From assembly GCF_037963865.1 (NCBI RefSeq), contig NZ_CP150170.1, forward strand, positions 4,836,001 through 4,900,000: a stretch of 64,000 nucleotides of DNA, given 5' to 3'. The notes beneath the pieces were generated by a model. The model was not told where the DNA came from and did not search any database. It was given only the letters and a program-made list of their open reading frames with translations. Origin of the DNA: Paenibacillus sp. FSL R10-2734 (GTDB lineage Bacteria > Bacillota > Bacilli > Paenibacillales > Paenibacillaceae). The first letter of the stretch is position 1. The number at the start of each line of letters is the position of its first letter. The position numbers and the translations under genes were made by a program. Of this stretch, positions 51,154 through 60,210 are shown in pieces.

Positions 51154-52626
51154 TTACAAGACTCTTTGAAGCTTAGAAATATAGAACCCGTCACTGCCAT
51201 AATGATGTGGCAATAACTGAATTCCCTCACCCTCAGCTAGCGCAGTACCTTCCAATCTGTTCCACAACGGAGAAGCAAACGTTATAGAAGTGAAATCAGG
51301 ATTTTGCTTCAAAAAGGCAGCTACAACTTCACTATTTTCCGTTTGCTCAGTCGTACAGGTACTATAAACCAGAATACCACCCGGTTTCAACAGTTTGGAG
51401 ACCGACTGCAGCAGTTGACTCTGTAGTGAAGCTACGCTTGCAACATCCTCAGGCTGCTTACGCCATTTAAGATCTGGCTTACGGCGGATTACGCCAAGCC
51501 CAGAGCAAGGGGCGTCCAGAAGAATTCTATCAAAGGATTGATGCTCTAGTGTATGCTCCAACTCGAGCGCGTCTGCACTGCCTGTTACAACACTATCGAG
51601 ACCTAACCGCGCAGCTTGATCCGAGATCAACTTTGCTTTATGTGGATGCAGATCATTAGCGTAAATCGATCCTTTATCTTTCATGAGCTCACCCATATGT
51701 GCAGTTTTGCCGCCAGGAGCGGCACAGCAGTCAAGCACTCTCATCCCAGACTCCGGGGCAACGGCTTCAGCTACAAGCATAGAACTCTCATCTTGAATGG
51801 AAATATATCCATCACGATACCAGGAAGAGAGTGCCAGATTGCCGCCGCCTTTTACAACAATTCCAAATGGACTAACTTCAGATGCATAAGCTTGCAGACC
51901 TTGTTCTATCATCTGACTCAGCAGAGCTTCACGGCTAATCATCGTTGTATTCACGCGCACACTAACAGCAGGCGGCTCATTGTTGGCAGCACAAATGGCT
52001 TCCGCAGTGTCAACTCCATACTCAGTAATCCAGCGCTTCACTAACCATAGTGGATGGGAATACTGAATGGATATCCGCTTCGCCGGACTTAATCCATCAG
52101 GTATAACTGGGAGCTCTCCAGCGCGCAACACACTACGAAGCACTCCATTTACCATACCGGAAATCCCCTGATGTCCACGTTTCTTCGCTATATTTACAGC
52201 CTCATTTACAGCTGCATGAGACGGTATACGATCAAGGTACATAATTTGATATAAGCTTAACCGCAGTAAATTACGTACCCAAGGCTGTAGTTTAGCTATT
52301 CCTTTGCTAACAAATTCCTCGAGCACAAAATCCAGAGTATTCATCCGAGAGATGGTGCCATAGACAAGTTCTGTGACTAGTCCAGCATCTTCTCTACTAA
52401 GTGAAGACTTCTGCAGACTGCTGTTCAGCAACAAGTTGCTATAAGCGCCTTGCTGCTCGACCTTAACCAGTATATCGAGTGCGATATCCCTAGATGAGGC
52501 AGGGGCAGACTTACCCTTATTTACAGCTCCACCCTTTTTACCAACTGTTTTAGGGCTATTAACATTTCTGTTGCCAGAGTTACGGCCTACTGCTGTTCGG
52601 TTTGCACCGTTACTGCCCGCGCTCAA
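51154..52626 (-). CDS. rsmB: 16S rRNA (cytosine-967-C5) methyltransferase RsmB
   Basis: 490 residues. An N-terminal NusB-like RNA-binding domain (SRDIALDILVKVEQQGAYSNLLL) is followed by a Nol1/Nop2 methyltransferase: VLDCCAAPGGKTAHM, DAPCSGLGVIRRKPDLKW and VYSTCTTEQTENSEVV with both catalytic cysteines. About 45 residues before the first helix are a basic Gly/Asn/Ser-rich extension. The TTG start at 52626 overlaps the fmt stop as TTGA; the true start is uncertain because the extension has a weak ribosome site. Confidence 0.93.
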   Translation of the reverse strand: MSAGSNGANRTAVGRNSGNRNVNSPKTVGKKGGAVNKGKSAPASSRDIALDILVKVEQQGAYSNLLLNSSLQKSSLSREDAGLVTELVYGTISRMNTLDFVLEEFVSKGIAKLQPWVRNLLRLSLYQIMYLDRIPSHAAVNEAVNIAKKRGHQGISGMVNGVLRSVLRAGELPVIPDGLSPAKRISIQYSHPLWLVKRWITEYGVDTAEAICAANNEPPAVSVRVNTTMISREALLSQMIEQGLQAYASEVSPFGIVVKGGGNLALSSWYRDGYISIQDESSMLVAEAVAPESGMRVLDCCAAPGGKTAHMGELMKDKGSIYANDLHPHKAKLISDQAARLGLDSVVTGSADALELEHTLEHQSFDRILLDAPCSGLGVIRRKPDLKWRKQPEDVASVASLQSQLLQSVSKLLKPGGILVYSTCTTEQTENSEVVAAFLKQNPDFTSITFASPLWNRLEGTALAEGEGIQLLPHHYGSDGFYISKLQRVL

Positions 52627-53558
52627 CCTAGCACCGTCCCAGGCTTCATAACACCGCCACGGCTAAAATCCGCAGCGCTCATCGCTTTCTTCCCAGCAGG
52701 CTGAACAGTAGTCAACAGCAGACTTCCGTCACCAGTCTTCACTTCGACACCTTGCTCAGTGACCGAAAGTACCGTTCCAGGCGCACTGTCGCTTGATTTC
52801 TGCTCAACAGGAATTTTAGAAGACCACACTTTAAAGGTCTCGCCATTCCAGAGTGTAAACGCACCGGAAAAAGGTACTAATCCACGAATTCGATTATAGT
52901 TATCACGTGAGCCAGCGTTCCAATCCAACCGCTCATCCTCACGACTTAAGTTAGGTGCAAAGGTTGCCTGACTATCGTCTTGCGGGGTTGCTTGAATTCG
53001 TCCGTTCACTAATCGCGGCATTTCAGATTTCAAGAGATCTCGTCCAGCAAGGCTGAGCTTCTCGAACATCGTGCCTGAAGTATCCTCGTCCTCAATAGCC
53101 ACTTCGACACGTGAAATCATATCGCCAGTATCCAGTCCTTCGGCCATATACATCAGGGTAACACCGGTAACTTTCTCACCGTTAATGATACTGCGTTGAA
53201 TCGGTGCGCCGCCCCGGTATTTAGGAAGCAGTGAACCATGAACATTTACGCAACCATTACGCGGTAAATCTAATACCGCTTTAGGCAAAATCTGACCATA
53301 TGCAGCTGTAACAATCAGATCAGGCTCATATGCAGCTAACTCTGCGACAGCCTCAGGTTTACGCATCCGTTCAGGCTGAAGCACAGGTAGACCGAGGGAT
53401 AATGCGGCTTCCTTAACTGGTGAAGGAGCCAAAATCTTTTTTCTGCCCTGCGGACGATCTGGCTGGGTGACTACAGCTACAACTTCATAGCCTTCATCAA
53501 TCAGCATTTGCAAGCTTGGAACCGCAAAGGCTGGTGTTCCCATGAATACAATCTTCAT
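52623..53558 (-). CDS. fmt: Methionyl-tRNA formyltransferase
   Basis: 311 residues. MKIVFMGTPAFAVPSL, SLLPKYRGGAPIQRSIINGE (catalytic Asn-His-Asp region replaced by the VHGSLLPKYRGG loop) and GVTLMYMAEGLDTGDM are characteristic. It formylates Met-tRNAi to start translation. The ATG at 53558 is used because GAGGAG lies eight bases upstream and the family starts MKIVFMGT; a GTG three codons earlier is also possible. It is next to def, as usual. Confidence 0.95.
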   Translation of the reverse strand: MKIVFMGTPAFAVPSLQMLIDEGYEVVAVVTQPDRPQGRKKILAPSPVKEAALSLGLPVLQPERMRKPEAVAELAAYEPDLIVTAAYGQILPKAVLDLPRNGCVNVHGSLLPKYRGGAPIQRSIINGEKVTGVTLMYMAEGLDTGDMISRVEVAIEDEDTSGTMFEKLSLAGRDLLKSEMPRLVNGRIQATPQDDSQATFAPNLSREDERLDWNAGSRDNYNRIRGLVPFSGAFTLWNGETFKVWSSKIPVEQKSSDSAPGTVLSVTEQGVEVKTGDGSLLLTTVQPAGKKAMSAADFSRGGVMKPGTVLG

Positions 53559-53563
53559 ATCCT

Positions 53564-54049
53564 TCACTCCTCAATCTCGTTGCGTTCTGCAGTCATCTCA
53601 TATACCTTTTCAGCGATATCTGTAAAGAGCACTCCATTCAAATGGTCAATCTCATGCTGAAAAGCCCGTGCAAGTAAACCACTGCCGGTAATCGTAATTT
53701 CTTTACCTTCACGGTTAAGACCACGTACGGTTACTGTCTCCGCGCGGCGTACATCACCATTCAAGCCGGGAATACTAAGACATCCTTCAGGTCCAAGCTG
53801 CTCGCCTTCTGTACTGATGATTTCCGGATTAATCATTTTGATCAGCCCGTGCTCTTCATCCGCATCCACCACAATTAGGCGCTTTAATATGCCAACTTGC
53901 GGAGCTGCTAGGCCCACACCTTCAGCGTCATACATTGTATCAGCCATATCATCAAGCAATTTTTTTACATTAGGTGTAACTACAGTTACTTCTTTAGCTA
54001 TTTTGTGCAACACTTCATCCGGTTCCTTAACAATCATACGTATCGCCAT
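53564..54049 (-). CDS. def: Peptide deformylase
   Basis: 161 residues. The three metal/active-site motifs GVGLAAPQVG, EGCLSIPG and QHEIDHLNG are intact, with the Cys and two His that bind Fe/Zn. It removes the formyl group from new proteins. The ATG at 54049 is chosen: it begins MAIRMIVKEPDEVLHK, with GAAGGTG upstream. The gene lies before fmt, with which it works. Confidence 0.95.
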   Translation of the reverse strand: MAIRMIVKEPDEVLHKIAKEVTVVTPNVKKLLDDMADTMYDAEGVGLAAPQVGILKRLIVVDADEEHGLIKMINPEIISTEGEQLGPEGCLSIPGLNGDVRRAETVTVRGLNREGKEITITGSGLLARAFQHEIDHLNGVLFTDIAEKVYEMTAERNEIEE

Positions 54050-54133
54050 TTCAAACACCTTCCCGTTCTGAACATCTCTATATTTAGAGTTTATTGATAA
54101 AGCTCATTTTTTACATTGTAACATGATACCGAT

Positions 54134-56665
54134 TTACATCAACATTTGGGGATCAACATCTATGCTGATCTGAAGTCCTGCATCTCGTACAGAATCCTCT
54201 AACTCCTCAGCCACTTGTCGAACAAGTCCAATCACATCGATGGCGCCGCGCCATTTTATCATACATTGGAATCTATATCTACCCTTTAAGCGAGGGATCG
54301 GTGACGCCACAGGACCCAACAGATCAAGTACATCGGTAGTTAGCTTATCCAGACTTCCATACCATCTTAGATTTCTGGCCTTCCCCTGCAAATTCATTGC
54401 GTAATTCTCTGCCATACGTAGTAGAAGCGGTAACTGCTCATGGGATAACGTGACGAGTATTAGCCTGCAATAAGGCGGATAATGTAACCCTCTGCGATGC
54501 TTCAACTCTTCCCTTACAAAAGAAAGATAGTCATGCCCGCTAGCATGAATAATAGAATAGTGCTCAGGTGTATAGGACTGAACAACCACCTCACCCGGAA
54601 GCTGATGCCGACCTGCTCTCCCTGCAACTTGTGTAAGCAATTGGAATGTTTTCTCCGCTGCACGAAAATCGGGCAGGTTCAACGCTGAATCTGCTGTGAT
54701 CACGCCAACAAGTGTTACATCAGGAAAATCCAGTCCCTTTGCTACCATCTGAGTGCCCAGCAGTACGTCCGCTTTTTTATCTCTAAATTGGTTTAGCAGC
54801 TTCTCATGTGAACCCTTTTCAGTAGTCGTATCCACATCCATACGAATCACGCGTATGCCCGGAAACAGCTTACCAAGCTCTTCTTCCACACGCTGTGTCC
54901 CCGTTCCAAAGAACCGGATATGCTCACTCCCACACTCTGGACAAAGCTTAGGTGCTGGCTCTGCATGACCACAATAATGACAACGCAGATTATCACTACG
55001 ACTATGATACGTTAATGAAATATCACATTCCGGACAGCCGGCTACGTAGCCACAGCTCCGGCACATGACAAAGGTAGAGAACCCTCTTCGGTTAAGCAAA
55101 AGCACCGTCTGCTCTCCACGTTCCAGTCTTTCAGCCAATGCAGAATGAAGCTTCCGACTGAACATAGAGCGATTACCTTCTTTAAGCTCTTCCCGCATAT
55201 CCACTACATTTACCTTCGGCAGCTCATTGCCAAGCGCTCGAGTAGGCATCTCTAAAAGTACAGGAGAAAAATGAATATCACTCTGCGCTCTGGAAGCATG
55301 ATAACTCTCTAGCGATGGCGTGGCAGAACCTAAAATCACGGCTGCCCCACACTGCTCTGCTCTACGAATAGCAGCATCACGCGCATGATATTTCGGATTT
55401 TCTTCTTGTTTATAAGAAGTCTCATGCTCTTCGTCCATAATAATTAAGCCTAGATTAGAGAACGGTGCAAACACCGCAGATCGGGCGCCTACAGCAACCG
55501 TAGCCTTTCCTTCACGGATTTTGCGCCACTCATCGTAACGCTCACCAACAGACAATCGGCTATGCATGACCGCGACACCACTTCCGAAACGCCCTTTAAA
55601 CCGCTCCACCATCTGCGGTGTTAAGGCGATTTCTGGGACGAGCACTACGGCTTGTCTCCCCTGATCCAAACAACGCTTGATACATTGCAAATAAATTTCC
55701 GTCTTACCGCTTCCCGTAACGCCATGTAACAAAAATACTTCATGGAGCTGCTCTTCTAGAGTTCGAGAAATACGTGTGTATACTATCTCTTGCTCTGCTG
55801 TAAGTAGCAGAGGCGTAGTAGGCTTAAAATCACGTCCTTGATAGGGGTCCCGATAGACTTCAATTTCACTGATTTCGATAAAACCTTTTTCCTCTAAACC
55901 CTTCACGGTACTTGCCGTTACTTGCAGTGCTGACAAGACTTCCTTAAGCGCCATTGGGAGTGTAGCTTCTCTTTCGATTAGAAAGCTTAGAACTTCCTTC
56001 TGACGCGCGGATTTTTTCGGGAATTTGCTCAAAGCCTCGCGCGCAGCCGTAATGCCTATCGCCAAATCTACTGCTTTCAGCTTCTTCTTGCCCATTTTAT
56101 CTTTGATCGATTGGCTCTCAACAAGCACTCCACGCCGTAGCATGAATTTCACTGTCTCGGCAGCGTCCGGAAATGCACGGGTAAGCTGCTTCATAGAAAC
56201 TTCGCCGCTCTGTCCAATAAATTCTGTAATGAGTCGTTCCTCATCCTCTGTATCGGCGAACATAGGGAACAATTCATCATCTGGAAATGCTGTCTCTTCT
56301 TCCACTTCTCCTAGCGAAATCAATCGCTCTGCCTTCCCCTTTAGTGCGGTGGGCAGCATCGCTTGCAGTGCTGAAATTCTTCTGCATGCATATCTTTTAC
56401 TCATCCAGTCCGCTAGCTCAACTAATTCAGGAGATAAAGGCGGAAGCAAATCGAGCACTTCTTGAATAGGCTTAAGACCAGGATTCACTATTGTCTCTCC
56501 TGACTCTAATGAAACGACAAATCCTTGCACCGTACGATGTCCAAACGGAACCGCCACTCGGCTACCTACTTCAATCCATAGCTTAAGTGATTCAGGAATA
56601 CTATAATCAAATGGTCGGTCAGTGCTGCGTACAGGCACATCCACAATGACCTTGGCAATATCCAT
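54134..56665 (-). CDS. priA: Primosomal replication protein N' (PriA helicase)
   Basis: 843 residues, slightly long for PriA. The N-terminal DNA-binding domain begins VPVRSTDRPFDYSIPE. Helicase motifs GVTGSGKTEIY, IIMDEEHETSYKQ and GSATPSLES, and two zinc-binding clusters (CRSCGYVAGCPECD and CHYCGHAEPAPKLCPECG) are present. It restarts replication at stalled forks. Its ATG overlaps the coaBC stop by one base (TAATG). Confidence 0.95.
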   Translation of the reverse strand: MDIAKVIVDVPVRSTDRPFDYSIPESLKLWIEVGSRVAVPFGHRTVQGFVVSLESGETIVNPGLKPIQEVLDLLPPLSPELVELADWMSKRYACRRISALQAMLPTALKGKAERLISLGEVEEETAFPDDELFPMFADTEDEERLITEFIGQSGEVSMKQLTRAFPDAAETVKFMLRRGVLVESQSIKDKMGKKKLKAVDLAIGITAAREALSKFPKKSARQKEVLSFLIEREATLPMALKEVLSALQVTASTVKGLEEKGFIEISEIEVYRDPYQGRDFKPTTPLLLTAEQEIVYTRISRTLEEQLHEVFLLHGVTGSGKTEIYLQCIKRCLDQGRQAVVLVPEIALTPQMVERFKGRFGSGVAVMHSRLSVGERYDEWRKIREGKATVAVGARSAVFAPFSNLGLIIMDEEHETSYKQEENPKYHARDAAIRRAEQCGAAVILGSATPSLESYHASRAQSDIHFSPVLLEMPTRALGNELPKVNVVDMREELKEGNRSMFSRKLHSALAERLERGEQTVLLLNRRGFSTFVMCRSCGYVAGCPECDISLTYHSRSDNLRCHYCGHAEPAPKLCPECGSEHIRFFGTGTQRVEEELGKLFPGIRVIRMDVDTTTEKGSHEKLLNQFRDKKADVLLGTQMVAKGLDFPDVTLVGVITADSALNLPDFRAAEKTFQLLTQVAGRAGRHQLPGEVVVQSYTPEHYSIIHASGHDYLSFVREELKHRRGLHYPPYCRLILVTLSHEQLPLLLRMAENYAMNLQGKARNLRWYGSLDKLTTDVLDLLGPVASPIPRLKGRYRFQCMIKWRGAIDVIGLVRQVAEELEDSVRDAGLQISIDVDPQMLM

Positions 56666-57900
56666 TATAATGAAGCTCCAGAAATCCGGTCTGCTACAAC
56701 TGTCAGCAAACGACGAGCGACCTCATCCTTCGATAATTGCGGCAATTCAAGCACCACTCCGTTAACATCGTATATCGAAACAATATTCGTATCCGATCCG
56801 AATCCGGCTCCTGCAGCCGCTACATTGTTAGCAACGATAAGATCGCAGTTTTTTCGGACCAGCTTGTCCATTGCATAAAATTCCGTATCGCCCGTCTCCG
56901 CTGCAAAGCCGATCAAGAACTGCTTATCCTTGTTCTTACCAAGCGTTTCCAAGATATCTGTTGTTTTTATAAGCTCCAGTGTCAGCGTATCTCCACTTTT
57001 TTTAATCTTAGAAGGTTCACTATGTTTAGGTCGGTAATCCGATACAGCAGCAGCCTTGATCATGATGTCACAGCTGTCCCACAGCGCAGTAACCGCTTCA
57101 TACATCTCTTGTGCAGATTGGACACGAACAACAGACATATCCGGGTCTTGCGGAGGCGCTTCATCTGTTCGCGCAGCAATCAAAGTAACCTCAGCGCCCA
57201 TAGCACGTGCAGCACGTGCCAAAGCAAACCCCATTTTACCGGAGGAATCATTGGAGATATAGCGTACCGGATCAATTCGTTCTACTGTGCCTCCTGCGGT
57301 AATGACAATCTTATTACCTTTGAGAGGGCCAGACTTCACGCTTTCCTGCAACGCAAAGAAATCCTCAATATAACTTACAATCGTCTCCGGCTCCTCCAAC
57401 CGACCTTTACCCACATAACCACAGGCCAGCAGACCTTCCCCAGGCTCAATAAACTGAACCCCTCTACTAGCGAGGATATTCAAATTATTAAGTACTGCGG
57501 GATGCTGATACATATGGACATTCATAGCCGGTGCGACCATTATAGGTGCTGTAGTCGCGAGTAACGTAGTGGACAACATATCATCCGCAATCCCGTGCGC
57601 CATTTTGGCAATAATATTCGCAGTTGCTGGTGCTACTAACACAAGATCAGCCGAATCTGCCAGATCAATATGTGAAATAGAGGACGGATCTCTCTCTTGG
57701 AATGTATCACTATATACTCGTTGCTTCGACAGTGACTGTAGAGTTAATTCTGTAATGAACTGCTTCGCCGAAGCGGTCATAATGACATGAACCTCGGCTC
57801 CTTTTTGGACAAGCTTACTGGTCAGGGTCGCTGCTTTGTAAGCGGCAATTCCTCCTGTAATCCCTAGTAAAATAGTCTTCCCCTTCAAGCTCTTCAACAT
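56665..57900 (-). CDS. coaBC: Bifunctional coenzyme A biosynthesis protein CoaBC
   Basis: 411 residues. The N-terminal flavin decarboxylase (CoaC) has LLGITGGIAAYKA, the catalytic HIDLADSADLVLVAPATANI and APAMNVHMYQHPA; the C-terminal synthetase (CoaB) has VITAGGTVERIDPVRYISNDSSGKMG and AAAVSDYRPK. It turns 4'-phosphopantothenate and cysteine into 4'-phosphopantetheine. GGGGGGAG lies before the ATG. A stretch of hairpins separates it from rpoZ upstream. Confidence 0.95.
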   Translation of the reverse strand: MLKSLKGKTILLGITGGIAAYKAATLTSKLVQKGAEVHVIMTASAKQFITELTLQSLSKQRVYSDTFQERDPSSISHIDLADSADLVLVAPATANIIAKMAHGIADDMLSTTLLATTAPIMVAPAMNVHMYQHPAVLNNLNILASRGVQFIEPGEGLLACGYVGKGRLEEPETIVSYIEDFFALQESVKSGPLKGNKIVITAGGTVERIDPVRYISNDSSGKMGFALARAARAMGAEVTLIAARTDEAPPQDPDMSVVRVQSAQEMYEAVTALWDSCDIMIKAAAVSDYRPKHSEPSKIKKSGDTLTLELIKTTDILETLGKNKDKQFLIGFAAETGDTEFYAMDKLVRKNCDLIVANNVAAAGAGFGSDTNIVSIYDVNGVVLELPQLSKDEVARRLLTVVADRISGASL

Positions 57901-57961
57901 GATCTCCCCCCTGTTCCCTACTCTTACAACGAATGATCTATTTCAATACTTCTTATATTTC

Positions 57962-57988
57962 GAAAAAAAATAACAACCTTCCGGTTGT
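57962..57988 (-). terminator. Terminator after the rpoZ transcript
   Basis: On the minus strand, ACAACC GGAA GGTTGT is followed by TATTTTTTTT. It separates remA-gmk-rpoZ from coaBC. Confidence 0.75.
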
Positions 57989-57994
57989 CAGAAA

Positions 57995-58095
57995 CAGCCC
58001 GGCTTTGGGCTATCATCATAAATTAAAGACCCATAATTACTCCATAACCCAAGAAGAAACGGCATCGCCTCATAACAAATAGGCGGTTTCCGTTT
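57995..58095 (-). promoter_or_regulatory. Two further hairpins between rpoZ and coaBC
   Basis: AGCCC-N6-GGGCT at 57995-58010 and a longer stem GAAACGG..CGCCT with AGGCG..CCGTTTC at about 58055-58095. Neither is followed by a clear U-run, so they may protect the 3' end. Confidence 0.45.
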
Positions 58096-58127
58096 CTGCA
58101 AAAGGTCATATTTAAATATGCTTGAGA

Positions 58128-58328
58128 CTACTCTTCACCAGGGGTAAGAGTAATACGATCTTCGTAAATTTCTTCAAGAGCAACACCGACAAATTTGTGG
58201 GATCTAGGATTCTTAACATCAGTCTTGCCACCCTCACGCAATTGTCTAGCACGACGTGCTGCGGCTACAACGAGCGAATACTTACTGTCAACCTTGGTCA
58301 TCATTTCATCAATGGATGGATATAGCAC
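58128..58328 (-). CDS. rpoZ: RNA polymerase omega subunit
   Basis: 66 residues. MLYPSIDEMMTKVDSKYSLVVAAARRARQL and HKFVGVALEEIYEDRI match omega, which helps assemble the beta' subunit. The GTG start has GAGGTG five bases upstream. It follows gmk by 52 bp, the usual Bacillota order. Confidence 0.94.
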   Translation of the reverse strand: MLYPSIDEMMTKVDSKYSLVVAAARRARQLREGGKTDVKNPRSHKFVGVALEEIYEDRITLTPGEE

Positions 58329-58380
58329 AGGAACACCTCTTCATAGTTTACTGTTATTACAATCAGGCATGCAGCATAGA

Positions 58381-58950
58381 TTATCTAACTTTACAATGTT
58401 CGGCGATAATAATGCTTTGTATTCTCTTACAGGCCAAATCAATCTCATCATTCACTACAGCATAATCATAATGCTGCATAAGGTTGATCTCATCTTCCGC
58501 TACAGTCATGCGGTGATCGATCACATCTGGATGTTCAGTACCCCGTCCGCGTATGCGATCCTTCAACTCATCCATGGAAGGTGGAAGAAGGAACACAAAA
58601 ATACCTTCAGGAAATTTCTCTTTGACTTTGAGAGCGCCTTGAACCTCAATTTCGAGAATAATGTCTTTGCCGCTATCGAGAGTTCTCTCTACAAAATCCC
58701 GTGGAGTACCGTAAAAATTACCTACGTATTCCGCGTATTCAAGCAATTGATCGGCTTCGATCATTGCCGCAAATTCCTCTTTGCTTTTGAAAAAATAGTT
58801 CACGCCATCTTCCTCACCCGCACGTGGACTGCGAGTAGTAGCAGAAACTGAGTAGACAAGTTCGGGCATCTTCGGTCGTAGCGCAGTACAAACAGTACCT
58901 TTACCTACGCCGGAAGGTCCGGATAATATGATGAGCAATCCTTTTGACAT
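58381..58950 (-). CDS. gmk: Guanylate kinase
   Basis: 189 residues. The P-loop SGPSGVGKGTV is at about residues 9-19, followed by SATTRSPRAGEEDGVNYFF and DIILEIEVQGA. It phosphorylates GMP to GDP. The ATG at 58950 is chosen because GGAG lies about six bases upstream and the family starts MSKGLLIILSGPSG. Confidence 0.96.
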   Translation of the reverse strand: MSKGLLIILSGPSGVGKGTVCTALRPKMPELVYSVSATTRSPRAGEEDGVNYFFKSKEEFAAMIEADQLLEYAEYVGNFYGTPRDFVERTLDSGKDIILEIEVQGALKVKEKFPEGIFVFLLPPSMDELKDRIRGRGTEHPDVIDHRMTVAEDEINLMQHYDYAVVNDEIDLACKRIQSIIIAEHCKVR

Positions 58951-58969
58951 AATACACTCCATTTAGTTG

Positions 58970-59230
58970 TTATTCGTCGTTGTCGTCATCTTTACTGGAT
59001 AAGCGATGCGCCACGGTCTCCGGCTGTACAGCCGATAGGATGACATGATCACTATCTGTAATGATTACGGCACGAGTACGTCGGCCATAGGTGGCGTCGA
59101 TCAACATATGCCGATCTCGAGCCTCCTGGATAATACGTTTGATTGGTGCTGATTCCGGACTGACGATAGAAATAATGCGATTGGCGGACACAATATTTCC
59201 AAAGCCAATGTTGATAAGTTTGATTGCCAT
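58970..59230 (-). CDS. remA: Extracellular matrix regulator RemA (DUF370)
   Basis: 86 residues. MAIKLINIGFGNIVSANRII, ESAPIKRIIQEARDRHMLID and YGRRTRAVIITDSDHVILSAVQPETVAHRL match RemA, a DNA-binding regulator of biofilm matrix and osmoprotection genes in Bacillus. It is embedded in the yicC-remA-gmk-rpoZ order conserved in Bacillota. Confidence 0.92.
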   Translation of the reverse strand: MAIKLINIGFGNIVSANRIISIVSPESAPIKRIIQEARDRHMLIDATYGRRTRAVIITDSDHVILSAVQPETVAHRLSSKDDDNDE

Positions 59231-59278
59231 GTTCCGGTAGTTCCCCCCATAAAGTTCTATGCTATTACCTGTTCCCCG

Positions 59279-60187
59279 TCACTCTATGTTTGCTGCTTGT
59301 TCACGAATCTTCTCTAGCTCTGCTTTCATGTCTAGCACAAGACCCACGAGTGTTAAATGATTGCATTTTGATCCGATTGTATTCGTCTCTCGGTTCATCT
59401 CCTGAATGAGAAAATCCAGCTTGCGTCCTACCGGCCCTTTCCCCTTCAGGAGGGTTCTACATTGTTCGAAATGACTGTACAACCGGGTCAACTCTTCATC
59501 AATATTACAGCGATCAGCAAAAATAGCGATTTCCATCCCGAATTTATGCTCATCAAAAGCGAACGTCCCGTCATTTAACTCATTTAATCGATGACGTAGT
59601 TTGTCACGATATTCAATGACTACAACAGGTGCAAGTTCAACCATTTCTGCATGCATAGTCTCCAGATGTTTCAGGCGCTGTTCAAGATCAGCGGCTAGAA
59701 AACTTCCTTCACGGGCGCGCATCTCCAGCAGAGACTGCAAACTCTGCTCAAGTCCCGTCTCCAACATTTCAGAGTAGTCCTCTAAGGCCGCAGACACGGC
59801 ACCCGCAGCTTCATCTTTGCTTTCCATAATACCGGGTATAGAAAGTATATCACGTAGAGTCAACTCACCGGACAAACCATACTCGTTCTTAAGCTGATCT
59901 GCTGCCTTAAGATAAGTCATAACAGCAGAGCGACTTAGAACTGGCCCGGAAGACGTCTCATCGTGCTCCCTATTGATGGTAACATCTATCCTTCCCCGTT
60001 TGATGTGCTGCTGAACCTTTCTTCTCAGCACATCCTCATAACCCGTCCAATCCCGGGGCATCCGCAGTACAACTTCGCAGTATCGGTGATTCACCGATTT
60101 TACTTCGAACATAATCTTGTAGCCGCCGAATTGCAGGGACGATTGACCGTATCCGGTCATGCTAAATGACAACGGAATCACATCCAT
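59279..60187 (-). CDS. YicC-family endoribonuclease-like protein
   Basis: 302 residues. MTGYGQSSLQFGGYKIMFEVKSVNHRYCEV near the N terminus and DFLIQEMNRETNTIGSK near the C terminus are hallmarks of the YicC/YloC family; members have been reported to cut RNA. The start is uncertain: the ATG at 60187 has no clear ribosome site, and a TTG five codons in has only GGATGTGA upstream. It lies 23 bp after the yitJ stop on the same strand. Confidence 0.88.
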   Translation of the reverse strand: MDVIPLSFSMTGYGQSSLQFGGYKIMFEVKSVNHRYCEVVLRMPRDWTGYEDVLRRKVQQHIKRGRIDVTINREHDETSSGPVLSRSAVMTYLKAADQLKNEYGLSGELTLRDILSIPGIMESKDEAAGAVSAALEDYSEMLETGLEQSLQSLLEMRAREGSFLAADLEQRLKHLETMHAEMVELAPVVVIEYRDKLRHRLNELNDGTFAFDEHKFGMEIAIFADRCNIDEELTRLYSHFEQCRTLLKGKGPVGRKLDFLIQEMNRETNTIGSKCNHLTLVGLVLDMKAELEKIREQAANIE

Positions 60188-60210
60188 TACACTATTGTAA
60201 TTGATTATTA

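Noticed and set aside
56737..57564. Plus-strand ORF of 275 codons
   Set aside because: Antisense shadow of coaBC; the peptide is rich in Arg, Cys and His, and no ribosome site precedes it.
58195..58851. Plus-strand ORF of 218 codons
   Set aside because: Antisense to rpoZ and gmk, which are certain genes; composition is not protein-like.
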